Positions 16,517-26,422 of a stretch of 41,072 nucleotides of DNA are shown here, in pieces (positions within the stretch are counted from its first letter, which is position 1; every line of letters begins with the position of its first letter). The notes under the pieces were generated by a model that saw only the letters and a list, made by a program, of their open reading frames with translations, made no database searches and was not told the origin of the DNA. This DNA is from Bryobacterales bacterium (GTDB lineage: Bacteria; Acidobacteriota; Terriglobia; Bryobacterales; UBA6623). The position numbers were made by a program, and so were the translations under genes. Where the stretch lies: NCBI GenBank assembly GCA_022823865.1, contig JAJEHF010000004.1, forward strand, positions 1 to 41,072, written 5' to 3'.

Positions 16517-16832
16517 TCGAGGTAGGCCAAGGCGAGACTTGTAGTCCGAGAGTTCCTGAAGTGCGTTGTGAGCACTACAGGGTGGCGTCGGAGTGCGCGA
16601 ATTCGCGTCGTTTTCACCGCCGCACGGCCGGCTGTGGGGAGGCAGCCTCGCTCGAGTCGAACGGCCGACAGCAGTGCGACCGAAGACAACGACGGAACGA
16701 GCTCCCGCGGCGGACTCAAGGGCTTGGCGGTGAGCGGCTTGGCTCTACGCCCGCCCCGCATGCGTGGCGACATGCAGGCTGGGTGTATCCCATCACTAGC
16801 CGCGCGCGCATTCCAACTACAATCAAGAGCTT

Positions 16833-17561
16833 GTGCGAGGCGTAGTCTTGGCCGGTGGCTTGGGAAGCCGCCTCGACCCGATCACTCGGACCATCAACAA
16901 ACACCTGCTGCCCGTCTATGACAGGCCGATGATTTACTACCCGATCCAGGCGCTTGTCAACGCGGGGATCGAAGACATCATGATCGTTACCGGCGGGCGC
17001 AATGCCGGGGACTTCTTGCGCCTGCTCGGCAACGGGCGCGAGTTCGGGCTCAAGCACCTCGACTACACCTACCAAGAGGGCGAGGGAGGGATCGCGGAGG
17101 CGCTGGATCTGGCCCGCCACTTCTCGGAAGGCGAGCAGCTCTGCGTGATGCTTGGCGACAACATCATCGAGCGCAATGTGGTCGCTGCCGTCAACGCCTT
17201 CCGCGAGCAGCAACGGGGCGCGCGGCTTCTGCTCAAGGAAGTTCCTGACGCTGGCCGCTACGGCGTGCCGCGCTTCGAGTCCGGCCGCGTCGTCGCAATC
17301 GAGGAGAAGCCCGAACGGCCCCCTTCGAACTATGCCGTGACGGGAATCTACCTGTTTGACGGGACGGTCTTTGACCGGATCGCCAAGCTCGAGCGATCAG
17401 CGCGTGGCGAACTCGAGATCACCGACGTCAATAACAGCTATATCGCCGATGGCTCGATGGAGTGGGAAGAGCTGGAGGGCTGGTGGACCGATGCTGGCAC
17501 CGTGGACGGGCTGTTGCGCGCTTCGCAACTCGTCGCCAAGACGGGTGCCAACCACCTGTAG
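16833..17561 (+). CDS. Sugar nucleotidyltransferase (RmlA-like)
   Basis: 242 residues from GTG 16833. The start of the protein is the NTP-transferase signature: VVLAGGLGSRLDPIT then NKHLLPVYDRPMIYYPIQAL, which in RmlA binds dTTP and sugar-1-phosphate. Later LGDNIIE (metal-binding Asp) and VAIEEKPERPPSNYAVTGIYL (the EEKP motif) and a final EGWWTDAGTVDGLL are all RmlA-type. RmlA proteins have about 290 residues, so this is the shorter form lacking the C-terminal part; it likely makes an NDP-sugar, nucleotide preference unknown. No other sugar genes are adjacent. It converges on the displaced mrp 3' end 21 bases downstream. Confidence 0.85.
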   Translation: MRGVVLAGGLGSRLDPITRTINKHLLPVYDRPMIYYPIQALVNAGIEDIMIVTGGRNAGDFLRLLGNGREFGLKHLDYTYQEGEGGIAEALDLARHFSEGEQLCVMLGDNIIERNVVAAVNAFREQQRGARLLLKEVPDAGRYGVPRFESGRVVAIEEKPERPPSNYAVTGIYLFDGTVFDRIAKLERSARGELEITDVNNSYIADGSMEWEELEGWWTDAGTVDGLLRASQLVAKTGANHL

Positions 17562-17582
17562 GGCGCCCCTCGCCCGATCAGC

Positions 17583-17708
17583 TCAGAAGTTGATCTGAAC
17601 CATCTCCTCGCTCGCGGCCTTCAGGTTGCGCATGGCCATTTGGGCCGCGAGTTGCGGTGCCACGCTCACGAAGGCCTGTGCCGCGGGTGCGTCCGGATCG
17701 GCTAGCAC
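17583..17708 (-). repeat. Second copy of the mrp 3' end (126 bp)
   Basis: 119 of 126 bases match 19353-19478, with no gaps. On the minus strand it encodes the last 41 codons of Mrp (VLADPDAPAAQAFVSVAPQL ... EEMVQINF) and its TGA stop, with three changed residues, but no start or upstream part. The left edge is exactly the stop codon; the right edge coincides with the stop codon of the TlpA-TonB gene. It is a displaced gene end or attachment-like duplication. Confidence 0.85.
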
Positions 17709-18796
17709 TACTCTTCGGGGCCGTTTGGTCTCACAACCCTAGTCACATCTAGGCGAATGCTTAATCGCATTTGCATTGAGATGGGTTTTCCGGCTCGCTT
17801 GGCGGGCTCGAACCTCGTCCGCTTGACGGCTTCGACTACACGCTCGTCCATTTCCATGCTCACCCCTCGGACGACCTTGACGTCATGCACTGAACCGTCT
17901 GCATCGACCCGGGCTTCCACGTCCACAGACACTTTCCCGTCGGCATCCATCAACTCCTTCGTCAAGTGGGGTGCGACAAAGTCCAACATCTTCGGAGGGG
18001 AGAATTCATCAATGTCCCGGACTCCGACCGCGCCAGCCCGGGTGGGCGTGCTCCTGTCTACAGTCTCCGATTGAGGTGAAGGCGGACCCTCGCCAACAGC
18101 CGCATCCGTACTCTCCGCAGACTTGATCCCCAGCAGAGATTCGATGTGCCTCACTATGTGGGACCTAGACAGCCCTCCGACATGCTTCGCATCGATTGTT
18201 CCGTCGCGACGCACGAAGTACGTGGTCGGAAACGAGGTGATTCGTCCAAATCCGCGCTCGACACTCTCGTCGGCTACGAATATCGGGTACGACAACTTCA
18301 GTTCCGCTATGTAGGGCCGCACGACGTCCCAACCATCTCGATCCAGCGATACTGCCAAGACCGTGAAACCTTTGGACCCGTATATCTCTTGCATCTCGTC
18401 AAAGATCGGCATTTCCCGTCGGCATGGAGCGCACCAAGTGGTCCAGAAGTTGAGCAACACTGCCTTGCCGTCCAAGTCGCGGTCGCTCCACACCCTGCCG
18501 TTTGCATCGCGAAGGTTGATCGGCGGGAGAGGGTCGTCTTCTGAAGGTCCGAAAGGCTCCGCCTCGTCATCCGCAGTTACCGCTGCGGACTCAGGTTCAT
18601 GATCGTATTCGGCGGGTGGCGGAAAGCTTGCGGCGGAATACACGAACGCTCCAATACTGACCGAGATCATTGCGACGGCGTAGATCAGCACTAGGATCTT
18701 GATCTGCCGGAGTTGCCCGGCCATTTGTGTCGCCGCAGTTACAAGCTTGGCAATCTCTCTATTCGGGATTTCAGGTTCATTGCCTTCGAGATTCAT
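17708..18796 (-). CDS. Membrane-anchored TlpA-type thioredoxin fused to a TonB C-terminal domain
   Basis: 362 residues from ATG 18796. Order: a cytoplasmic N-terminus; one transmembrane helix (about 33-54, ILVLIYAVAMISVSIGAFVY); an acidic spacer; a TlpA/ResA thioredoxin domain with WTTWCAPCRREMP (C122, C125) and the cis-Pro loop SFPTTYFVRRDG; a variable linker; and from about 275 a TonB_C-like domain (VDVEARVDADGSVHDVKVV ... VEAVKRTRFEPAKRAGKP). It should lie in the periplasm and reduce disulfides or cytochrome c precursors. The TonB_C fold may dock an outer-membrane partner, or may only resemble it. It is lower in GC than its surroundings and lies between two copies of the mrp 3' end. Confidence 0.8.
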   Translation of the reverse strand: MNLEGNEPEIPNREIAKLVTAATQMAGQLRQIKILVLIYAVAMISVSIGAFVYSAASFPPPAEYDHEPESAAVTADDEAEPFGPSEDDPLPPINLRDANGRVWSDRDLDGKAVLLNFWTTWCAPCRREMPIFDEMQEIYGSKGFTVLAVSLDRDGWDVVRPYIAELKLSYPIFVADESVERGFGRITSFPTTYFVRRDGTIDAKHVGGLSRSHIVRHIESLLGIKSAESTDAAVGEGPPSPQSETVDRSTPTRAGAVGVRDIDEFSPPKMLDFVAPHLTKELMDADGKVSVDVEARVDADGSVHDVKVVRGVSMEMDERVVEAVKRTRFEPAKRAGKPISMQMRLSIRLDVTRVVRPNGPEE

Positions 18797-19352
18797 TGGC
18801 TTTCTCCAGCCTAGATTAAACCCTGCTGGGCATCGCGTCCCTATTCAAGCCGCCGGGCAGAATCATTAACTGCGACCTCTCTTGACTCGAAGAGACGCAC
18901 CCCTGTCTTCAGATCGAGGTCGCCCGGGGAAGATGCCGCGTAGGCCCTCCCCGTGCCTGGGCGGCAGGAGGGCCATTGTCTAATTGGCTCTGCCGTCTCG
19001 CCGGATCCTGCATTGGTCTTGGTTGGCGCGCGCATGAGGAGCCAAGCAAGAGCTTCAGCCCAGCTGGGCCAGGAGTTGCTAGTGGTGGGCCGAAATCGCG
19101 ACGCGACGCAACGACCGCATGCGCCCGCTAGGACGACACCCCCTCGCAACCGACCCGACCACCTGAGACTCGGTGTCTGGTAGTTCGAATTGGACGACTC
19201 ACGTTCGGCGTTGCCGGCGGATCTTCGTGGCTGGCGTCGGGACCACCTGTTGCTCCGACGTGATTGACGGTAAACGACTGTTTGACGGGCTTGGAGTCGC
19301 GACTTCTCTCATTGCCGACATCCTAGCCATACGCTACGGCTTGTACAGCGAG
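18797..19352. other. Non-coding part of the putative insertion
   Basis: About 556 bases between the thioredoxin gene and the mrp stop. No gene was recognised on either strand. It has a 12-bp palindrome GCCCAGCTGGGC (19060-19071). It should contain the promoter of the thioredoxin gene at its left end. No integrase or transposase remnant was seen. Confidence 0.45.
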
Positions 19353-19478
19353 TCAGAAGTTGATCTGAACCATCTCCTCGCTCGCGGCCTTCAGGTTGCG
19401 CATCGCCACTTGGGCCGCGAGTTGCTGTGCCACGCCCACGAACGCCTGTGCCGCGGGTGCGTCGGGATCGGCCAGCAC
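19353..19478 (-). repeat. 3' end of intact mrp, partner of the 17583-17708 repeat
   Basis: This is the copy still in frame with mrp. Its borders define the duplicated unit: exactly from the TGA stop to codon GTG of VLADPDAPAAQ. Seven mismatches to the other copy are scattered over the length. Confidence 0.85.
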
Positions 19479-20432
19479 GATCGGCTTGCCGGCATCCGAG
19501 GTCTCGCGTACGGTCGTGGCCAGCGGCACCTTGCCCAGAACCGGGATGCTCCAGCGCTCGGCGATCATCTCGGCCCCGCCCGAACCGAAGATGTACTCTC
19601 GCTCGCCCGTAGAGCGCGACTCGAAGTAGCTCATGTTCTCCACGACGCCTAGCAGAGGCGTCTTGAGCTGTTGGAACATGATGATCGCCTTTTCCGCGAC
19701 GTTGACCGCCATCGGTTGCGGCGTTGTGACGACCAGAGCGCCGGTCAGCGCCAGCCGCTGGCAGAGGCTGAGCTGCACGTCGCCCGTGCCTGGCGGCAAG
19801 TCGATCACCAAGTAGTCCAACTCGCCCCATTCCACTTGGTTCGTGAGTTGCTCCACCATCTTGGCGAGCATCGGTCCGCGCCAAACAACGGCCTGATCCT
19901 TGCGGATGAAGAAGCCCGTGGAGATGATCGGGATGCCTTGCGCCTCCACCGGGATGATGCCCCGGCCGCCCTGCTGCGGTCCGCTGGTGGCACCCATGAT
20001 GAGCGGAATGCTCGGGCCGTAGACGTCTGCGTCCATCAGGCCAACCTTGGCACCGGTCGCCGCCAGTGCGAGCGCGATGTTGGCGGATACCGTCGACTTT
20101 CCGACGCCTCCCTTGCCCGATGCGACAGGGATGACGTTTCTGACGCCCGGAATGGATCCCTTCCCGTCGCTGCCTGCGGGGTTTGCCCTAGCCCGATTCG
20201 TGACCGAGGCATCCACTTGCACCTGCGGATCCACCGCCTGTACGGCAGCGATGGCCGCCTGAAGCAGCGCATGCGTCCGCTCGCCGTCGGCCACGGTATT
20301 TTGCAGCTTGAATGCCACCGAACCGTTCGCCGCGGCGAAGTCCGTGATGAGACCCAGTTCGACGACGTTCTTGCCGTAGTCAGGGTGTACGACGCCGCTC
20401 AGTGCGTCCTCGAATTGCTTCTCGTCAGCCAT
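19353..20432 (-). CDS. mrp: Mrp/ApbC-type iron-sulfur cluster carrier ATPase
   Basis: 359 residues from ATG 20432; the start overlaps the stop of the rrf2 gene by eight bases. An N-terminal MIP18-like region (FEDALSGVVHPDYGKNVVEL) leads into the ATPase: deviant Walker A SGKGGVGKST (105-114), switch DADVYGPSIP, and DLPPGTGD (211-218). Mrp loads [4Fe-4S] clusters onto apo-proteins. The usual C-x-x-C after ENMSYF, which bridges the cluster in the dimer, is absent: here the loop reads ENMSYFESRSTGEREYIFG (265-283). Some Mrp proteins are known to lack it, so this may be a genuine variant. It is the last gene of the SUF operon; the 3' end is duplicated elsewhere. Confidence 0.9.
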   Translation of the reverse strand: MADEKQFEDALSGVVHPDYGKNVVELGLITDFAAANGSVAFKLQNTVADGERTHALLQAAIAAVQAVDPQVQVDASVTNRARANPAGSDGKGSIPGVRNVIPVASGKGGVGKSTVSANIALALAATGAKVGLMDADVYGPSIPLIMGATSGPQQGGRGIIPVEAQGIPIISTGFFIRKDQAVVWRGPMLAKMVEQLTNQVEWGELDYLVIDLPPGTGDVQLSLCQRLALTGALVVTTPQPMAVNVAEKAIIMFQQLKTPLLGVVENMSYFESRSTGEREYIFGSGGAEMIAERWSIPVLGKVPLATTVRETSDAGKPIVLADPDAPAAQAFVGVAQQLAAQVAMRNLKAASEEMVQINF

Positions 20433-20922
20433 GGTTCGCCCTTGCAGCTGCCGGGGACGTGCCGCCGGATAGCACGACTAGGTCTCCTACGAATCGGTCC
20501 ATTTCCTGCTCCGCGCACATCAGGTCGCGGATGCTCGTGCGAGTCAGCAGCTGGTCGACGACCGACTGCACGGCCCTCCACAGAGACCGGATCGAGCAGT
20601 CGATCGAATTCGTGCAATGGTCCTCGTGCCCGGAGAAACGCCCGCAGAACTCTCCGCCGTACAACTCCCCGCCCAGCACGTGGATGGCTTGCTTCGCGGT
20701 GATTTCTTCCGGCGGCCGCGCCAGCTGGTAGCCGCCGGCCTGGCCGCGCTCGCTCGCTACCAGGCCTCCCTCGCGCAGGACGCGCAACAGCTTCGCCGCG
20801 TGCGGCATCGAGATCCCTTCCGCGCGCGAGATCTCGTGAATGCTCATCATGGCGTCCGGCCCGGCTTGGGCCAGTCGCAACAGGCAGCGCAGGCCGTATT
20901 CTTCTTGGGCGCTCAGTTGCAT
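20425..20922 (-). CDS. Rrf2-family iron-sulfur transcription regulator
   Basis: 165 residues from ATG 20922, nine bases after sufT. The N-terminal winged helix has the Rrf2 sequence SAQEEYGLRCLLRLA, SIHEISRAEGISMPHAAKLL and GLVASERGQAGGYQLARP. Three cysteines C93, C103 and C109 follow (EFCGRF ... HCTNSIDCSIR), the IscR-type ligands for a [2Fe-2S] cluster, so it should sense cluster supply. Its place inside the SUF operon, second from the end, suggests autoregulation of the whole unit, probably acting at the AT-rich site upstream of sufB. In many bacteria the regulator comes first, so the late position is a variation. Confidence 0.9.
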   Translation of the reverse strand: MQLSAQEEYGLRCLLRLAQAGPDAMMSIHEISRAEGISMPHAAKLLRVLREGGLVASERGQAGGYQLARPPEEITAKQAIHVLGGELYGGEFCGRFSGHEDHCTNSIDCSIRSLWRAVQSVVDQLLTRTSIRDLMCAEQEMDRFVGDLVVLSGGTSPAAARANHG

Positions 20923-20931
20923 GATTAGACC

Positions 20932-21456
20932 TCAGACAAGGTTCAGGACGAGCTTGGCTTCCTCGCTCATCTTCTCTGGCGTCCACGGCGGATCGAAGGT
21001 GATTTCGATCTCTGCGTCCGCAACGTCTGGCAGCCGCTCGATCTTGTACTTGGCCTCCGCTGGAAGCGTCTGGGCGGCTGGACAGTTTGGGGCGGTGAGG
21101 GTCATCAAGACCTTCACCTTGTCCGGCTGATCGGGAGACCGCGGCGCGATCACCTTGTAGATCAGCCCGAGCTGGTAGATGTCGATCGGGATCTCCGGGT
21201 CGTAGCAGGTCTTCAGCACCGCGACGACCTTTTCCTCCAACGATGCGTCGGGCGGGTACTCCGGCTCCTTCGGGGGAAGGGGCGAAGTCATCGTCATGTT
21301 CGAGTGCATGCTCGGGACGAAGTCGCCATACTTCGGCGCGGCGGTCAGGGCTCCGGTGTTGAGGCCGCCGCTTGCCGGCTGGTCGCCCGGTCCGGTCCGC
21401 TGCTTTTCCGCCGCGTCGGACGAAGTCTGGTTCAAGCCTAGCTTCAGCATCGACAT
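20932..21456 (-). CDS. sufT: SufT-like MIP18/DUF59 iron-sulfur assembly protein
   Basis: 174 residues from ATG 21456; the start overlaps the sufS stop (TGATG), implying translational coupling. The MIP18 domain begins about residue 75: EKVVAVLKTCYDPEIP, DIYQLGLIY, then VLMTLTAPNCPAA with the conserved cysteine and a final EITFDPPWTPEKMSEEAK. The family helps mature Fe-S proteins, and SufT forms are regularly found at the end of SUF operons. The N-terminal 70 residues are Pro/Gly/Met-rich and have no recognisable domain, so this is longer than the common 110-130 residue form. An internal start at the MHSNMTM segment is possible. Confidence 0.88.
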   Translation of the reverse strand: MSMLKLGLNQTSSDAAEKQRTGPGDQPASGGLNTGALTAAPKYGDFVPSMHSNMTMTSPLPPKEPEYPPDASLEEKVVAVLKTCYDPEIPIDIYQLGLIYKVIAPRSPDQPDKVKVLMTLTAPNCPAAQTLPAEAKYKIERLPDVADAEIEITFDPPWTPEKMSEEAKLVLNLV

Positions 21457-22700
21457 CAGGCGAATATCTCCTTGGCGGTTTCGATCGCATCTGCCAGCGC
21501 GTCGAACTCCGCGCGGTCGTTGTAGAACGCGATCGACGCTCGCGTGGTCGCGGCTACGCCGTAGAACTGCATGACTGGCTCGGCGCAGTGGTGGCCCACG
21601 CGCAGCGCGATTCCTTGGCGGTCCAAGATCGTGCCCAGGTCAGCGGGATGGATGCCTTCCACCTCGAACGACAGCACGCCGGCCTTGTCCTTTGCCGTTC
21701 CGATCGGGCGCAGGCCTTGGATCGCTTCGAGCTTGTCGGCGCCGTAGGCCAGCAATTCGGCTTCGTAGGCGGCGATCTGATCCATGCCGATGCGATTCAA
21801 GTAGTCCACCGCCGCGCCCATTCCGATCGCCCCCGCGATCATGGGCGTGCCCGCTTCGAAGCGATAGGGCAGGTCGTTGTACACGGTCTTTTCGAAACTC
21901 ACCGACGAGATCATGTCCCCGCCGCTCTGGTAAGGCGGCATTTCTTCCAGCAGGGCGCGGCGCGCGTAAAGCGCCCCGATGCCCGTGGGACCGCACATCT
22001 TGTGCCCCGACAGTGCAAAGAAGTCGCAACCCAGCGCTTGGACGTCCACCGGCATGTGCGGCGCCGCCTGGGCACCGTCGACGAGACATACGGCCCCCGC
22101 GGAGCGCGCCTTGGCAGCGATCTCTCGCACCGGGTTGACGGTCCCGAGCGCGTTCGAGACCTGGGTCACCGCGACGATCTTGGTGCGCGGCGACAGCAGG
22201 CTGTCGTATTCGGGCATCAGCAGCTCGCCGGCGACGTTCATCGGGATGACGCGCAGGTTGGCGCCCTTCTCCTGGCACAGGATCTGCCACGGCACGATGT
22301 TGGAATGGTGCTCCATGGCCGAGATAATCACGTCATCGCCGGGACCTACGTGCGTCCTGCCCCAGCTCGAGGCGACAAGGTTGATGCTCTCGGTGGCGCC
22401 GCGCGTCCAGACGACCTCTTCCGGTTCGGCGGCGTTGAGAAACTGCTGCACGCGCAGGCGCGCAGACTCGTACTTGTCAGTGGCCCGCTGGCTGAGCTCG
22501 TGCACCCCGCGATGGACGTTGGACCGATCCTTCTCGTAGTACTCGAGCAGCGCCTCGATCACCGCGCGCGGAGTCTGCGACGAGGCGGCGTTGTCGAGAT
22601 AGACCAGCGGCCGGCCGTGCACCAGCTGCTGCAGGGCGGGGAATTCCGTCCGCAGCGCCTTGGCGTCAAGGCGCACCGGTGCCGCTGTTGCGGTCGTCAC
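21456..22700 (-). CDS. sufS: SufS cysteine desulfurase
   Basis: The start is taken as GTG 22700, with GGGAG seven bases upstream; TTG 22745 is also in frame but overlaps sufD. This gives 414 residues. It is a PLP-dependent class V aminotransferase-fold enzyme: YLDNAASSQTPRAVIEAL and YYEKDRSNVHRGVHELS near the start, the PLP lysine in FALSGHKMCGPTGIGALYA (K234) and the catalytic cysteine in RVGHHCAEPVM (C372), which takes sulfur from L-cysteine as a persulfide. The sulfur goes to the SufBCD scaffold encoded immediately upstream. No sufE or sufU was seen in the window, so the sulfur acceptor must be elsewhere or replaced. Confidence 0.93.
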   Translation of the reverse strand: MTTATAAPVRLDAKALRTEFPALQQLVHGRPLVYLDNAASSQTPRAVIEALLEYYEKDRSNVHRGVHELSQRATDKYESARLRVQQFLNAAEPEEVVWTRGATESINLVASSWGRTHVGPGDDVIISAMEHHSNIVPWQILCQEKGANLRVIPMNVAGELLMPEYDSLLSPRTKIVAVTQVSNALGTVNPVREIAAKARSAGAVCLVDGAQAAPHMPVDVQALGCDFFALSGHKMCGPTGIGALYARRALLEEMPPYQSGGDMISSVSFEKTVYNDLPYRFEAGTPMIAGAIGMGAAVDYLNRIGMDQIAAYEAELLAYGADKLEAIQGLRPIGTAKDKAGVLSFEVEGIHPADLGTILDRQGIALRVGHHCAEPVMQFYGVAATTRASIAFYNDRAEFDALADAIETAKEIFA

Positions 22701-22725
22701 GATCGCGCTCCCATCGGCCGTCCCA

Positions 22726-24006
22726 TCACGACTCCTGCGAGGCAAAGCGGTTCAGCAGCAGGGCTTCGAAGTGCTCCCTGAGCGGGGCGAACTTGATGCG
22801 TTCCAACGCGTCGGCGGCGAATGCGTACGTGAGCAAGTTGCGCGCCCGACCCGCGCCGATGCCCCGTGACTGTAGGTAGAAGGCCGCCTCCGAATCCAGC
22901 TGGCCGATAGTGGCTCCGTGCGTGCAGCGCACGTCATTGGCATCGATTTCAAGCTGCGGCTTGGTGTTGACCTCGGACTCGTCGGAGAGCAGCAGGTTCT
23001 TGTTGCTCTGCACCGCATCCGTCTTCTGCGCGTCGGGCCGCACGAAGATCTTGCCGTTGAACACCCCCTTGGCCCTATCGTCCAGCACGCCCTTGTAGAG
23101 CTGGTGCGAGTTGCAGTGCGGCATGGCATGGTCGATGCTTGTGTGGTGGTCGACCGATTGGTCGCCACGCACTGCGTAGAGCCCGTCCAGCGAGCACTCG
23201 CACCCCGAGCCGTTCAGCCGCGTGCCGATGTCGTTCCTCGCAACGGCGGCCCCAAAGCTGATGGAAAACGAGCCGACATAGCTGTCGCGCTCTTGAGACG
23301 CTTGCAGCCTGCCCGTGTGGTAGGCGTCTAGCGATTCGACCTGGGCTCGGTAGTGGTCGACGCGGGCGTTCTGCCCGGCATAGATCTCTGTGACCGCGTC
23401 GCGCCAGTAGGTCCCGGAACCGGCGTATGTTTCCACCACTTGGACCGCGGAGTTTCGCCCGGCCACGATTAGCACGCGCGGCAATCTGCCCGTCGGTCCA
23501 TCCCCGAACACGAGCTGAATCGGCTCGTCCAGCACCGCGCCGCGTTCGGCCGTGATGACAACCGCATCGGAGAAGAATGCGGTGTTGACGGCGGAGAGCG
23601 CGTGATCCTCGCAGTCGGCGATCGTGGCCAGGTGCCGCTGCACCAAGTCGGGCTGGGAGCGCAGCGCTTCTGCCAGCGATTGCACGCGGGCACCCCGCGG
23701 GATCCGGCCGAGCACCTGCGGGCCGGCGCCGGTCGCTCGGTCGGAGGAACTGCCCGCCGCGTAGCTGGGGAGAGCGGCTTCGGCGCCGGCGAGCTGCGTC
23801 GCGAACAGCAGCTGGCCATCGGCAAGCGCCGATAGATCGGTGTACTTGTACTCCTCGTGCTTGAGAGAGGGGACGCCTAGTTGCAAGAAGCGCTCCATGG
23901 CGCGCTTGCGGCGCTCCAGCAACCAAGTCGGCTCGTCCGCAAAGCGGGCGAGCGCGTCGTTGAAGCGCTCCAGGTAGACGTCCGTCCTGTCAGCAATCGC
24001 CGGCAC
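22726..24006 (-). CDS. sufD: SufD scaffold subunit
   Basis: The start is GTG 24006, one base after the sufC stop and with GGGAG about eight bases upstream; an open frame to 24072 overlaps sufC and is rejected. 426 residues. The N-terminal part has the SufD/FeS assembly helix RRKRAMERFLQLGVPSLKHE and YKYTDLSAL; the beta-helix part contains HHTSIDHAMPHCNSHQLYKG and GVFNGKIFVRPDAQKTDAVQ, then DANDVRCTHGATIGQLD. SufD pairs with SufB and SufC in the scaffold that builds Fe-S clusters. Coding is tight with sufC and sufS, as expected in one operon. Confidence 0.92.
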   Translation of the reverse strand: MPAIADRTDVYLERFNDALARFADEPTWLLERRKRAMERFLQLGVPSLKHEEYKYTDLSALADGQLLFATQLAGAEAALPSYAAGSSSDRATGAGPQVLGRIPRGARVQSLAEALRSQPDLVQRHLATIADCEDHALSAVNTAFFSDAVVITAERGAVLDEPIQLVFGDGPTGRLPRVLIVAGRNSAVQVVETYAGSGTYWRDAVTEIYAGQNARVDHYRAQVESLDAYHTGRLQASQERDSYVGSFSISFGAAVARNDIGTRLNGSGCECSLDGLYAVRGDQSVDHHTSIDHAMPHCNSHQLYKGVLDDRAKGVFNGKIFVRPDAQKTDAVQSNKNLLLSDESEVNTKPQLEIDANDVRCTHGATIGQLDSEAAFYLQSRGIGAGRARNLLTYAFAADALERIKFAPLREHFEALLLNRFASQES

Positions 24007-24007
24007 G

Positions 24008-24778
<771 letters not shown>

Positions 24779-24809
24779 TTGCTCGCTCGTTCTCCCTTCG
24801 GTCGGCCGC

Positions 24810-26258
<1,449 letters not shown>

Positions 26259-26294
26259 AGGTCGGCTCGTGACTAGCACCACTGATGAGTGGCA

Positions 26295-26330
26295 TCTAAT
26301 CTATACATATCAGTATACATTGAAATTCGG
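26295..26330 (-). promoter_or_regulatory. Candidate suf operon promoter and operator
   Basis: An AT-rich island in GC-rich surroundings, about 40-70 bases upstream of sufB. Read on the minus strand it has TTTCAA (-35-like), 16 bases, and TAGATT (-10-like). Within it TATAC (26302-26306) and GTATA (26313-26317) form an inverted repeat with a six-base gap; on the coding strand TGTATA also occurs twice. An Rrf2-type regulator encoded in the operon is a plausible ligand. Confidence 0.4.
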
Positions 26331-26422
26331 CGGCGCTGCACCCCGCGCGACCTAGGGGCCGGCGAGCGCTCCGATGTCGGTTGCAGCCAGCGCCTAGGTG
26401 CCCGCGGCCACAGAGCTCGCAA

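Larger units (their letters stand above)
16174..16832. other. Long GC-rich non-coding gap with two strong hairpins
   Basis: A 659-base stretch with no credible gene. It contains the inverted repeats at 16271-16309 and 16464-16516, and it is the longest such gap between single-copy genes here. I did not find the conserved cores of RNase P RNA, tmRNA, SRP RNA or 6S RNA. Several short open frames exist but look like GC-driven noise. Confidence 0.5.

Noticed and set aside
21372..22781. Long plus-strand frame opposite sufS
   Set aside because: His/Arg/Asp-rich shadow; SufS catalytic motifs lie on the minus strand.
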